DNA of 64,000 nucleotides from NCBI RefSeq assembly GCF_030719295.1, contig NZ_CP120997.1, forward strand, positions 6,830,001 through 6,894,000, in the 5' to 3' direction. Shown piece after piece: positions 49,885-58,368 of the stretch. A program made the position numbers and the translations under genes. Source of the stretch: Streptomyces sp. Mut1 (GTDB taxonomy: Bacteria; Actinomycetota; Actinomycetes; Streptomycetales; Streptomycetaceae). The notes beneath the pieces are model-generated. The model had not been told where the DNA came from, made no database searches, and was given only the letters and a program-made list of their open reading frames with translations. How positions within the stretch are numbered: the stretch's first letter is position 1; each line of letters begins with the position of its first letter.

Positions 49885-50721
49885 TCAGGCCCCCGCGTTG
49901 AACTCGCCCGGGTTCGGGCCGAGCCGCTTGCCCTCGTCCAGCGCCGCGAACGCGGCCAGGTCGTCGGCGTCCAGTTCGAAGTCGAACACGTCGATGTTCT
50001 CCGCGATCCGCGACGGCGTCACGGACTTCGGGATCACCACGTTGCCCGTCTGGAGGTGCCAGCGGATGACGGCCTGCGCGGGCGTACGGCCGTGCTTGCG
50101 GGCGACCGCGAGGACCGTGGGCACCTCCAGCAGGCCCTTGCCCGAACCCAGCGGCGACCAGGCCTCGGTCGCGATGCCGTGCTCGGCGTGCAGCGCGCGC
50201 GACTCGGCCTGCTGGAGCTGGGGGTGCAGCTCGATCTGGTTGAGCACCGGCACCACCGAGGTCTCGCCGAGCAGCCGCTTCAGGTGCTCCGGCAGGAAGT
50301 TCGAGACTCCGATGGCCTTCGCGCGGCCGTCCGCGTAGATCTTCTCCAGCGCCCGGTAGGTGTCGATGTACGCGTCCTTGGCCGGTACCGGCCAGTGGAT
50401 CAGGTACAGGTCGACGTGGTCGAGGCCCAGCTTGTCGAGCGAGGCGTCGAAGGCGCGCAGCGTCGAGTCGTATCCCTGTTCGGTGTTCCACACCTTCGTG
50501 GTCACGAAGAGCTCGTCGCGCGCGACGCCGGAGGCGGCGATGGCCTTTCCGGTGCCCGTCTCGTTCTGGTAGATCGCGGCGGTGTCGATGCTGCGGTAAC
50601 CGGACTCGATGGCGGTGGTGACCGCCTTCGTGGCCTCGTCGTCCGGCACCTGCCAGACGCCGAAACCGAGCTGGGGCATTTCGACGCCGTTGTTGAGAGT
50701 GAGGGAGGGGACCTGGCTCAC
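49885..50721 (-). CDS. Aldo/keto reductase, 2,5-diketo-D-gluconate reductase type
   Basis: A 278-residue TIM-barrel reductase. MPQLGFGVWQVPDDEA and GYRSIDTAAIYQNE carry the catalytic Asp and Tyr, FVTTKVWN the Lys, and YLIHWPVP the His of the tetrad. VVIPKSVTPSRIAENIDVFDF is the AKR5-type NADPH-binding tail. Substrates are probably small dicarbonyls or keto-sugars. GTG 50721 is the start. It lies 93 bp downstream of the acyl-CoA ligase gene on the same strand, with a short hairpin (50742-50760) in between. Confidence 0.9.
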   Translation of the reverse strand: MSQVPSLTLNNGVEMPQLGFGVWQVPDDEATKAVTTAIESGYRSIDTAAIYQNETGTGKAIAASGVARDELFVTTKVWNTEQGYDSTLRAFDASLDKLGLDHVDLYLIHWPVPAKDAYIDTYRALEKIYADGRAKAIGVSNFLPEHLKRLLGETSVVPVLNQIELHPQLQQAESRALHAEHGIATEAWSPLGSGKGLLEVPTVLAVARKHGRTPAQAVIRWHLQTGNVVIPKSVTPSRIAENIDVFDFELDADDLAAFAALDEGKRLGPNPGEFNAGA

Positions 50722-50814
50722 GAGCAGTCGATCCTAACGTTGTGGGGTGGGACTCCCCACGACAACGATCGCGGGCGCCCGCGCATTCCCGCCGGAGGGT
50801 GACGTCTTCGCACC

Positions 50815-52638
50815 TCAGCGGTACAGCGCGGCCACCTCGGTCTCGTACGCAGCCTCGATCGCCCCGCGCTTCAGCTTCAGCGACGGGGTGAGCAGCCCGT
50901 GCTCCTCGCTGAACGGGTGCGCCAGGATGCGGAACGTGCGGATGGACTCCGCCTGCGAGACCGCCGTGTTGGCCGCCACCACCGCCCGCCGCACCTCCAT
51001 CTCCACATCCGGGTCACGCACCAGCTCGGCGGGGGTCAGCGACTGCCGCCCCTGCATCGTCAGCCAGTGCTCCACGGCCTCCTGGTCGACGGTGACCAGC
51101 GCAGCGATGTACGGCCGGTCGTTGCCGACGACGATGCACTGCGCCACCAGCGGATGCGCCCGCACCCGCTCCTCCAAGGCGGCCGGAGAGACGCTCTTGC
51201 CGCCGGAGGTCACCAGGATCTCCTTCTTCCGCCCGGTGATCGTCAGATAGCCGTCCTCGTCCAGCGCGCCCAGGTCCCCGGTGGCCAGCCAGCCGTCGTG
51301 GACCACCGCGTCGGTGGCCTTCGGGTCGCCGAGATAGCCGCCGAACACATGGGCCCCGTACAGCCACACCTCGCCGTCCTCCGCGATGTGCACCGTCGTG
51401 CCGGGGATCGGCTGCCCGACCGTGCCGTACCGGGTGCGCTCCGGCGGGTTCGCGGTGGCCGCCGCGGTCGACTCGGTCAGCCCGTACCCCTCGTACACCG
51501 TCACCCCGGCGCCCGCGAAGAAGAGACCGAGCCGCCGCTCCATGCCGGAACCGCCCGACATGGCGTGCCGTATCCGGCCGCCCATCGCGTCGCGGACCTT
51601 CTTGTACACGACCTTGTCGAAGAACTGGTGCTGCATCCGCAGCGCGGCGGAAGGACCGGGCCCGGTGCCGAACGCCCGCGCCTCCATCGCCTCCGCGTAC
51701 TTCACCGCGATGTCGACGGCCTTGTCGAACGGACCCGTCCGGCCCTCCGCCTCGGCCTTGCGCCGGGCCCCGTTGAAGACCTTCTCGAAGATGTACGGGA
51801 CCGCCAGGATGAAGGTGGGACGGAACGAGACCAGGTCCGGCATCAGGGCCTTCGCCGACAGCTCCGGCTGGTGGCCGAGCTTCACCCGGCCGCGGACCGC
51901 GGTGACCTCCACCATCCGTCCGAAGACGTGCGACAGCGGCAGGAAGAGCAGTGTCGCCGCCTCGTCACCCGGTCTGGAGTGGAAGACCGACTCCCAGCGC
52001 GAGGCCATCGTCTGCGTCTCGAACATGAAGTTGGCGTGTGTGAGCACACACCCCTTGGGGCGGCCCGTCGTCCCCGAGGTGTAGATGATGGTCGCCACCG
52101 ACTCGGGCGTCACCGCGCGCCGGTGCCGGTGGACCACCTCGTCCTCGACGTGCGCGCCCGACTCGACCAGTTCCTCCACCGCGCCCGCGTCCAGCTGCCA
52201 CAGCCGCTTCAGCTGCGGCAGCCGGTCGATGACCGACGCCACCGTCATCGCGTGGTCCTCGTGCTCCACCATCACCGCCGACACCTCGGCGTCGTGCAGC
52301 ATCCACAGCACCTGCTCGGCGGAGGACGTCGGATAGACCGGCACCGACTGCGCGCCGACCGCCCACAGGGCGAAGTCGAAGAGGGTCCACTCGTAGCGCG
52401 TACGCGACATCAGGGCCACCCGGTCGCCGAACCGCACCCCGTGGGCGATCAGCCCCCGGGCCAGGGCCAGCACCTCGTCGCGGAACGCGGCCGACGTGAC
52501 GTCCTGCCAGCGTCCGTCCGAATCTTTTCGGCCGAGTGCGACCCGGTGCGGGTCCTCGTCGGCATGGTCGAACACGACATCGGCGAGGCCGCCCACGTGG
52601 GGCGCGGCCGCCATGGGTGGGACAGTGAATTCGCGCAA
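50815..52638 (-). CDS. Long-chain fatty acid-CoA ligase (AMP-forming)
   Basis: A 607-residue ANL-superfamily enzyme that activates fatty acids to acyl-AMP and then acyl-CoA. The P-loop is IIYTSGTTGRPKG; YEGYGLTEST is the adenine-binding A5 motif; WLATGDLGALDEDGYL contains the A7 Asp; and ITGRKKEILVTSGGKSVSP is the hinge plus A10-region lysine. The FAA1/FadD15-like length with a lid insertion suggests long-chain substrates. TTG at 52638 is chosen because AAGGAG precedes it by 8 nt and the family sequence REFTVPP begins there; upstream in-frame starts have no such site. Confidence 0.9.
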   Translation of the reverse strand: MREFTVPPMAAAPHVGGLADVVFDHADEDPHRVALGRKDSDGRWQDVTSAAFRDEVLALARGLIAHGVRFGDRVALMSRTRYEWTLFDFALWAVGAQSVPVYPTSSAEQVLWMLHDAEVSAVMVEHEDHAMTVASVIDRLPQLKRLWQLDAGAVEELVESGAHVEDEVVHRHRRAVTPESVATIIYTSGTTGRPKGCVLTHANFMFETQTMASRWESVFHSRPGDEAATLLFLPLSHVFGRMVEVTAVRGRVKLGHQPELSAKALMPDLVSFRPTFILAVPYIFEKVFNGARRKAEAEGRTGPFDKAVDIAVKYAEAMEARAFGTGPGPSAALRMQHQFFDKVVYKKVRDAMGGRIRHAMSGGSGMERRLGLFFAGAGVTVYEGYGLTESTAAATANPPERTRYGTVGQPIPGTTVHIAEDGEVWLYGAHVFGGYLGDPKATDAVVHDGWLATGDLGALDEDGYLTITGRKKEILVTSGGKSVSPAALEERVRAHPLVAQCIVVGNDRPYIAALVTVDQEAVEHWLTMQGRQSLTPAELVRDPDVEMEVRRAVVAANTAVSQAESIRTFRILAHPFSEEHGLLTPSLKLKRGAIEAAYETEVAALYR

Positions 52639-52959
52639 TGACCTGCTCCTTGTGGCGCTCCGCACAGCGCCGTGACGCTACCCCACCACCGGCCGCGGCG
52701 GGAGGGCCCGGAGCTGTCCGTACAACGTGTCATCTGCACTGGTCAGGGGCCGAAATCCGGCCAGATGGGCAAGGCTCGGACGTGCTTGGGACCACGGGGT
52801 AAGTGGCTCGCGCGGGAATCTCCACCGAATCTGTACGCCGCGATCACTGCCGGTGTGGGCGAGTACGGGCGGATCGCCCCCGTACGACCGGTCCGGTGGG
52901 ATCGGTCCGCCCGGCGCCGGACGCCGCATCCCGTGCATTCTCCCCCTCCCCGCGCCCCG
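52639..52959. other. 321-bp intergenic region without a gene
   Basis: It lies between the start of the acyl-CoA ligase gene and the end of a LysR gene on the same strand. I see no conserved coding sequence. It contains the ligase ribosome site and presumably its promoter, and a hairpin at 52863-52885. Confidence 0.5.
52863..52885 (-). terminator. Hairpin downstream of the LysR gene
   Basis: GTACGGG (52863-52869) pairs with CCCGTAC (52879-52885), with an inner GG/CC pair after a bulged C. It lies 75 nt past the LysR stop on the minus strand. Confidence 0.4.
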
Positions 52960-53862
52960 TCATGCCTGCTCCCGCCCCGGTTCCGCACCGGCCCCGCCGG
53001 GCGGCCGGATCAGCCGGTCACCGCCCGCCAGGATCGCCGCCGCCAGCGCGTCCGCCGCCTGCTGCGCACCGCCCCGCCGCCGGCCGTGCAGCAGGACGAA
53101 GTCCACACCGCCCAGCTCCGGCAGCCCCGCCCTGGCCGAGACCGGCACCAGTGCGGGTGGCACCAGTCCGCGGGTGTGCACCATCACCCCGAGCCCCGCC
53201 CGCGCGGCGGCGATCAGACCGCTGAGGCTGCCGCTGGTGCAGGCCACCCGCCAGGAGCGGCCCTGCTCCTCCAGCACCTCCAGGGCCCGCGCCCGGGTGA
53301 TGCCCGGCGGCGGGAAGACCACCAGCGGCACCGGCCGGTCCGGGTCGATCCGCAGCCCCGGCGCACCGATCCAGACCAGGGTGTCCCGCCGGACCAGCTC
53401 GCCGTGCGTGTCCCCGGCCCGCCGCTTGGCCAGCACCAGATCGAGCCGGCCCGCCTCCAGCTGCCGGTGCAGGGTCCCCGACAGCTCGACGGTCAGTTCG
53501 AGCTCCACCTCCGGGTGGTCGCGGCGGAACGTCTGGAGGATCTCCGGCAGCCGGGTCTGCACGAAGTCCTCCGACGCGCCGAACCGCAGCCGCCCGCGCA
53601 GCCGGGTGCCGGTGAAGAACGCCGAAGCCCGCTCGTGCGCCTCCAGGATCGTCCGGGCGAAGCCGAGCATCGCCTCGCCGTCCGCCGTGAGTTCGACGCG
53701 GTGCGTGTCCCGGGTGAACAGCTGCCGCCCGGTCGCGTCCTCGAGCCGCCGCACATGCTGGCTCACCGTGGACTGCCGCACCCCGAGCCGGCGGGCGGCG
53801 GCGGTGAAGCCGAGGGTCTGGGCGACGGCGAGGAAGGTGCGCAGCTGCACGGGGTCGTACAT
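52960..53862 (-). CDS. LysR-type transcriptional regulator
   Basis: A 300-residue regulator. The winged helix starts at MYDPVQLRTFLAVAQTLGFT, with the recognition region RRLGVRQSTVSQHVRRLED; the effector domain occupies about 90-290. ATG 53862 is chosen over GTG 53871 because TAGCGT, a -10 hexamer, ends 7 nt before the ATG, and the GTG overlaps it. The gene is divergent from a bile-acid:sodium-symporter-family transporter and probably regulates it; the ligand would then be the transported anion. Confidence 0.9.
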   Translation of the reverse strand: MYDPVQLRTFLAVAQTLGFTAAARRLGVRQSTVSQHVRRLEDATGRQLFTRDTHRVELTADGEAMLGFARTILEAHERASAFFTGTRLRGRLRFGASEDFVQTRLPEILQTFRRDHPEVELELTVELSGTLHRQLEAGRLDLVLAKRRAGDTHGELVRRDTLVWIGAPGLRIDPDRPVPLVVFPPPGITRARALEVLEEQGRSWRVACTSGSLSGLIAAARAGLGVMVHTRGLVPPALVPVSARAGLPELGGVDFVLLHGRRRGGAQQAADALAAAILAGGDRLIRPPGGAGAEPGREQA

Positions 53863-53869
53863 GGCGGCC

Positions 53870-53875
53870 ACGCTA
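53870..53875 (-). promoter_or_regulatory. -10 element of the LysR gene (leaderless)
   Basis: On the minus strand TAGCGT is followed by GGCCGCC and the ATG at 53862; the spacing decides the start and implies no leader. Confidence 0.45.
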
Positions 53876-53979
53876 TCGCGATCCGTGATGGCAGTGAGAG
53901 CGGTGTACGGGATTCCCGATCGTCGTGTACCGGAGCAGGATGTTCAGGGCCCGGTCCGACCGAAAGACACGTGGAGCAC

Positions 53980-55047
53980 ATGAGCCGCCGCCTCCCGCAG
54001 CCGCCGTCCTGGCTGCCGATCGACCCGTACATACTGGCCCTGATCGGCACCGTCGTCCTCGCGACGCTGCTGCCCGCGTCGGGCCGTGCCGCCGAGGCGG
54101 CCGGCGGCGCCTCCACCGGAGCGGTCGCGTTCCTGTTCTTCTTGTACGGGGCGCGCCTGTCGACCGCCGACGCGCTGGAGGGCCTGCGGCACTGGCGGCT
54201 CCACCTCGCGGTCCTGGCCGCCACCTTCGTCGTCTTCCCCCTGCTGGGTCTGGCGAGCGGGGGACTGGTGCCGTACGTGCTGTCGCCGCAGTTGCAGAGC
54301 GGCTTCCTCTTCCTGTGCCTCGTCCCCTCGACCATCCAGTCGTCGATCGCCTTCACCTCGATCGCCCGCGGCAACGTGCCCGCCGCGATCTGCGCGGGCT
54401 CCTTCTCCTCGATCGCCGGCATCTTCCTCACCCCGCTGCTCGCCGCCGCACTGCTCGGAAACAGCGGCGGCGGCTTCTCCGCCGACGCCCTGCTGAGGAT
54501 CGGCGTCCAACTGCTGCTGCCCTTCGTCGCGGGGCAGCTGCTGCGCCGCCGGATCGGCGGCTTCCTCGCCCGGCACCGCCGGATCCTCGGCCTGGTCGAC
54601 CGGGGCTCGATCCTGCTCGTCGTCTACACGGCCTTCAGCGAGGGCATGGTCGCCGGCATCTGGCACCAGGTCACCCCGGCCAGGTTCGCCGCGCTCCTCG
54701 CCGCCGAGGCGGTCCTGCTCGCGGCCATGCTCGCGGTGACCTGGTACGGGGCGAAGCGGCTCGGCTTCGGCCGGGAGGACCGCATCGCGATCCAGTTCGC
54801 CGGCTCCAAGAAGAGCCTGGCCTCGGGTCTGCCCATGGCCAGCGTCCTGTTCGGCGCCCAGGCGAGCCTCGCCGTACTGCCGCTGATGCTCTTCCACCAG
54901 ATGCAGCTCATGGTCTGCGCGGTGATCGCCAAGCGACGGGCCCGCGACCCGGGGGACGGCGGCCCGGAGGGCACGGCGCCCGGCGCCGTCGCGGTGAGCC
55001 GGGGCCTGTCCGGCGGGCGCGGGCGGCAACCGGGCGTGCGGCGGTGA
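53980..55047 (+). CDS. Bile acid:sodium symporter (BASS) family transporter
   Basis: A 355-residue membrane protein with about ten hydrophobic segments from residue 16 onward. LFFLYGARLSTADALEGL and LVPSTIQSSIAFTSIARGN match the YfeH/ASBT_NorM-type branch (SBF-like family), in which crossed discontinuous helices form two sodium sites. Bacterial relatives carry organic anions such as pantoate or keto-acids. The C-terminal 35 residues are Gly/Arg-rich and cytosolic. ATG 53980 follows GTGGAG. It is divergent from the LysR gene. Confidence 0.87.
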   Translation: MSRRLPQPPSWLPIDPYILALIGTVVLATLLPASGRAAEAAGGASTGAVAFLFFLYGARLSTADALEGLRHWRLHLAVLAATFVVFPLLGLASGGLVPYVLSPQLQSGFLFLCLVPSTIQSSIAFTSIARGNVPAAICAGSFSSIAGIFLTPLLAAALLGNSGGGFSADALLRIGVQLLLPFVAGQLLRRRIGGFLARHRRILGLVDRGSILLVVYTAFSEGMVAGIWHQVTPARFAALLAAEAVLLAAMLAVTWYGAKRLGFGREDRIAIQFAGSKKSLASGLPMASVLFGAQASLAVLPLMLFHQMQLMVCAVIAKRRARDPGDGGPEGTAPGAVAVSRGLSGGRGRQPGVRR

Positions 55048-55078
55048 TGCCGTGGCCGAGCCGCCGCCCGTGCGACGT

Positions 55079-55927
55079 TCAGCGCGGGCGCCGCGGTGCA
55101 AGCTCCACGGACAGGTCGTTGTCCAGGGTGTAGTACGGGCGCGCCGATACCCCGCCGAGCGGGGTGGACGGGTAGACGAAGACCTGCTTGCGGTCCGCGA
55201 TGTCGTCCAGCAGACGGGCGACCCGGATCCGCGACGCACCGGAGGCCGGCCGGACGTACACGTCCCAGACCACCGCTGCCTGCCCGGCCGCCGCCAGGAG
55301 GTCCTGGTAGCCGACGGTGAACGCGAAGTCCCGGTCCCCCTCGGCCCGCAGCGCGATCTCCGTCGCCGCGGAACGCTGCCCGCGCCGCTTCAGTGACACC
55401 ACCGCGCCTTCACCGAGGCGGGCGCCGAACAGCCGCGCGGTCACGGTCATCGAGTCACCCGCGACGACGATCCGGCCGGCCTCCGCGTGCGCGGCGCGCC
55501 GCCAGGCCCGTACGGCGAGCCGTCCGTCCTTGGTGGCGTACGGGATCCGGACGGCCAACGGCATGACCGGCACGTCGTCCCCGCCGGACACCAGCGAGCG
55601 CACATCGCGCGGGCCGGGCAGCAGCGGCACGCGATCCCCGCCCGGCGCCACCACGACGTAGGCGTCCCAGCGGCCTTCCTCCAGAGCCGGGGCCGCCTCC
55701 AGGACGGCCTGCCACTGGTCCTGCCCCGCCGGCTCCAGCGCGAGGTCGCGGCCGGTCTCCTCCGGCTCCCCCTTCTTCGGACGCAGCCGGAGCAGCAGCC
55801 GCGGCTGCGCCGAGCCGGGCAGCGGCAGGCGGACGCTCACGAGCAGACGCCCGTCCTCCCGCACCGTCACCGCTCCCCGTGGTTTCTCCAGTAACCCGTT
55901 CACGTCTTCGCCGTCCCTGGTACTCAT
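55079..55927 (-). CDS. Beta-rich accessory protein of a glycosyltransferase pair (unknown function)
   Basis: A 282-residue soluble protein I cannot assign to a characterised function. It has two regularly spaced beta-rich halves: about 15-140 (VTVREDGRLLVSVRLPLPG, then AYVVVAPGGDRVPLL) and 160-270 (VVAGDSMTVTARLFGARLGE, then VWDVYVRPASG), suggesting two Ig-like or beta-sandwich domains. Similar proteins accompany glycosyltransferases in Streptomyces wall-polymer loci. Its ATG at 55927 overlaps the stop of the upstream glycosyltransferase gene by 4 bp (ATGA), so the two are translated together and probably act together. Confidence 0.65.
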   Translation of the reverse strand: MSTRDGEDVNGLLEKPRGAVTVREDGRLLVSVRLPLPGSAQPRLLLRLRPKKGEPEETGRDLALEPAGQDQWQAVLEAAPALEEGRWDAYVVVAPGGDRVPLLPGPRDVRSLVSGGDDVPVMPLAVRIPYATKDGRLAVRAWRRAAHAEAGRIVVAGDSMTVTARLFGARLGEGAVVSLKRRGQRSAATEIALRAEGDRDFAFTVGYQDLLAAAGQAAVVWDVYVRPASGASRIRVARLLDDIADRKQVFVYPSTPLGGVSARPYYTLDNDLSVELAPRRPR

Positions 55928-57177
55928 CGTCGCGCCTTCCGCGCGGCCCTCACGACACTGCTTGCCGCGATGAGCACGGCGTCCCTGGCCGCGTAGCCGC
56001 TGCTCGCCGCTGCGCGGTCCCTCCCGGTCACCGCCCGGCCGTCCTTCCGGGCCGCCAGCAGTTCCTCGAACAGCCGCTCGGCCTGGGCCACGACGGGGGC
56101 GGGGCCGTAGCGCCGGGAGTTCTCCAGCGCGGTGCGTCCCATGCGCCGGCGCAGCTCGTCATCGCCCACGAGCTCCAGCAGGGCGCCGGCCAGCGCCTCC
56201 CGGTCGCCGACGGGAACCAGGCGGCCGTCCTCGCCATGGGTGATGATCTCGCCGGGGCCGTACGCGCAGTCGGTGCTCACGACCGGCAGCCCGCAGCGCA
56301 TCGCCTCGACGATGGTCATGCCGAAGGGTTCGTAGTCGGACGTCACCGCCCCGATCGATCCCTTCACCCACTCGGACTCCATGGGGGTCACCGCGCCCAT
56401 CAGGAAGACGTTGTTGTACAGCCCGAGCCGGTCGATGAGCGCCCGCAGCCGCTCCCGCTCCTCACCCCTGCCGTAGACGCGCAACGTCCAGTCGGGGTAC
56501 GCGGCGGCGACCGGAGCGAAGGCCTCGATCAGCAGGTCGAACCGCTTCATCGGCGCCAGCCGGCCGGCGGCGACCACGATGCGCCCACGGCCGTCGGCCG
56601 GCGCGAGGGCCGGGGCGGGGACACTGTTGGGCAGTGCTTGCAGACGTACACCCGGCAGTCGCATCTTGCGCCGGTAGACGGCGGTGTCGGCCTCCGTCAC
56701 GGGGGTGATCGCGTCCAGTCGCGGATAGGCCCTGCGGAGCGCGTGGCGCAGCCGCGGCGAGTGGTGGTCGAGCGTGAGGTGCTCCTGGCCGACGCGCACC
56801 GTCCGCGCGGGAGCCTGGAGCGCCAGGTGGACATTGAGACCTGGGCGGGTCCCCACGACGACATCGGTGTCCAGCGACGCCAGCGCTGCCCCGATGCGCT
56901 CGTCGGTGAGCGCGCTGTACTCCCCGTAGCGGTACTCGGACGAGGGAAAGACCTTCGCCGGTCTCAGATGCCGCGGATCGTCCTTCTCGTGCCGCAGATC
57001 CACCAGGGGCCGCAGCCGCACGCGCGGGTCGAGCGTGATGCTCGGCCGTTCCCGGTTCCGGAGCGCGGAGATGATCTCCACATCGTGCCGATCGGCCAGT
57101 GCTCGGGCCAAGTTGAACGTCGTGGTGATGGTCCCTCCGATCCCGTACGCATTGTGGATGAGGAAAGAGATTCGCAT
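55924..57177 (-). CDS. Glycosyltransferase family 4 protein
   Basis: A 417-residue GT-B enzyme. The N-terminal domain starts MRISFLIHNAYGIGGT, with the Gly-rich acceptor-side loop; the C-terminal domain holds VVAAGRLAPMKRFDLLIEAF (nucleotide-sugar site) and the retaining E-x7-E motif as EPFGMTIVEAM. By family it transfers a sugar from a nucleotide donor with retention of configuration, acting on a membrane-associated acceptor. The Arg-rich C-terminus may bind the membrane. ATG 57177 is chosen for the canonical start. It overlaps the downstream beta-rich protein gene and lies 21 bp from fdhD. Confidence 0.87.
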   Translation of the reverse strand: MRISFLIHNAYGIGGTITTTFNLARALADRHDVEIISALRNRERPSITLDPRVRLRPLVDLRHEKDDPRHLRPAKVFPSSEYRYGEYSALTDERIGAALASLDTDVVVGTRPGLNVHLALQAPARTVRVGQEHLTLDHHSPRLRHALRRAYPRLDAITPVTEADTAVYRRKMRLPGVRLQALPNSVPAPALAPADGRGRIVVAAGRLAPMKRFDLLIEAFAPVAAAYPDWTLRVYGRGEERERLRALIDRLGLYNNVFLMGAVTPMESEWVKGSIGAVTSDYEPFGMTIVEAMRCGLPVVSTDCAYGPGEIITHGEDGRLVPVGDREALAGALLELVGDDELRRRMGRTALENSRRYGPAPVVAQAERLFEELLAARKDGRAVTGRDRAAASSGYAARDAVLIAASSVVRAARKARR

Positions 57178-57198
57178 GCAGTACGAGACGGCCGGCAC

Positions 57199-58083
57199 CT
57201 ACCGGAGGTTGCCCTGCGGCCCCGTCACCGACCCGCCGGACACGTCGTCACCCGCGTCCAGCACGATGCGGTGCTCTCCCGCGTACACGTTCATCGAGGG
57301 CCCGCGCAGGAAGCCGACCAGGGTGAGGCCGGTCTCGGCCGCCAGGTCCACGGCGAGCGACGAGGGCGCCGAGACGGCCGCCAGCATCGGAATGCCCGCC
57401 ATCACCGCCTTCTGCGCCAGTTCGAACGAGGCGCGTCCCGAGACCAGCAGGATCGACCGGGACAGCGGCAGCCGGCCGTCGGTCAGCGCGCGGCCGACCA
57501 GCTTGTCGACCGCGTTGTGCCGGCCGACGTCCTCGCGGACGTCGGCCGGCTCGCCCGTCTCGGTGAACAGCGCCGCCGCGTGCAGACCCCCGGTCCGGTC
57601 GAAGACCCGCTGGGCGGCCCGCAGCCGGTCGGGGAGCAGCGCCAGCAGCGCGGGGGCCACCCGCAGCGGGGGTGTGTCGGCGATCGGGTGGCGGGTCGTG
57701 GTGCGGACCGCGTCCAGGCTCGCCTTGCCGCACAGCCCGCAGGACGACGTGGTGTAGACGTTGCGCTCCAGTGTGATGTCGGGGACCTCGACACCGGGCG
57801 CGAGTCTCACGTCCACCACGTTGTAGGTGTTCACACCGTCGGCCGTCGCGCCGGCGCAGTACACGATCGACTGCACGTCGCGGGTGTCACCGATCACCCC
57901 CTCGCTCACCAGGAAACCCGCCGCGAGCGCGAAGTCGTCGCCCGGGGTGCGCATCGTGATCGCGAGCGGCCTGCCGTTCAGCCGTATCTCCAGCGGCTCC
58001 TCGGCGACGAGGGTGTCGGGGCGGCTGGAGACGGCCCCGTCCCGGATGCGGATGGTGCGGCGGCGCTCGGTGACCCGTCCCAT
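57199..58083 (-). CDS. fdhD: Formate dehydrogenase accessory sulfurtransferase FdhD
   Basis: A 294-residue protein. The sulfur-carrying motif SSCGLCGK (Cys115, Cys118) is intact; in E. coli the corresponding CxxC receives sulfur from IscS and passes it to the molybdenum cofactor of formate dehydrogenase. [20 protein letters not shown] and [13 protein letters not shown] are the other family signatures, the latter part of the cofactor pocket. No formate dehydrogenase gene is in the window. The start is ATG 58083. The glycosyltransferase gene follows 21 bp later on the same strand, but without an evident functional link. Confidence 0.92.
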   Translation of the reverse strand: MGRVTERRRTIRIRDGAVSSRPDTLVAEEPLEIRLNGRPLAITMRTPGDDFALAAGFLVSEGVIGDTRDVQSIVYCAGATADGVNTYNVVDVRLAPGVEVPDITLERNVYTTSSCGLCGKASLDAVRTTTRHPIADTPPLRVAPALLALLPDRLRAAQRVFDRTGGLHAAALFTETGEPADVREDVGRHNAVDKLVGRALTDGRLPLSRSILLVSGRASFELAQKAVMAGIPMLAAVSAPSSLAVDLAAETGLTLVGFLRGPSMNVYAGEHRIVLDAGDDVSGGSVTGPQGNLR

Positions 58084-58216
58084 GACCGTTGGACCTGATT
58101 TCTGTACGTGGGAGGGCCGGGGAGCGGCCCTGGGCGTAGGCTGCCGGGACGCCACCTGCCCGACCTGCGGCCGAGGGCCCCGACAGACACATTGTCCTGC
58201 ACATCGGAAGCGACAC

Positions 58217-58246
58217 CGCAACCGGATGGTGCAATCAAAGGTTGCG
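58217..58246. promoter_or_regulatory. Inverted repeat in the fdhD-fabH-like divergent region
   Basis: CGCAACC (58217-58223) and GGTTGCG (58240-58246) are perfect 7-bp arms separated by 16 bp, in the 285-bp region between two divergent genes. It is the A/T-richest part of that region. The function is unknown; a regulator site is possible. Confidence 0.3.
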
Positions 58247-58368
58247 ACGCGCTGTTGCCAAGCCTCCAAGCCTGAGCCGGTATTCCTGTGGGATCACCTG
58301 CCCCCGTACCGGGCAGTAGCGACCAAGACTGGTTGGTTCCTGCCCGATGTAGCGAGGGGACCCCGTTT

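Noticed and set aside
57199..58083. A formate dehydrogenase locus around fdhD
   Set aside because: No dehydrogenase subunit or other molybdenum-cofactor gene lies in the window.
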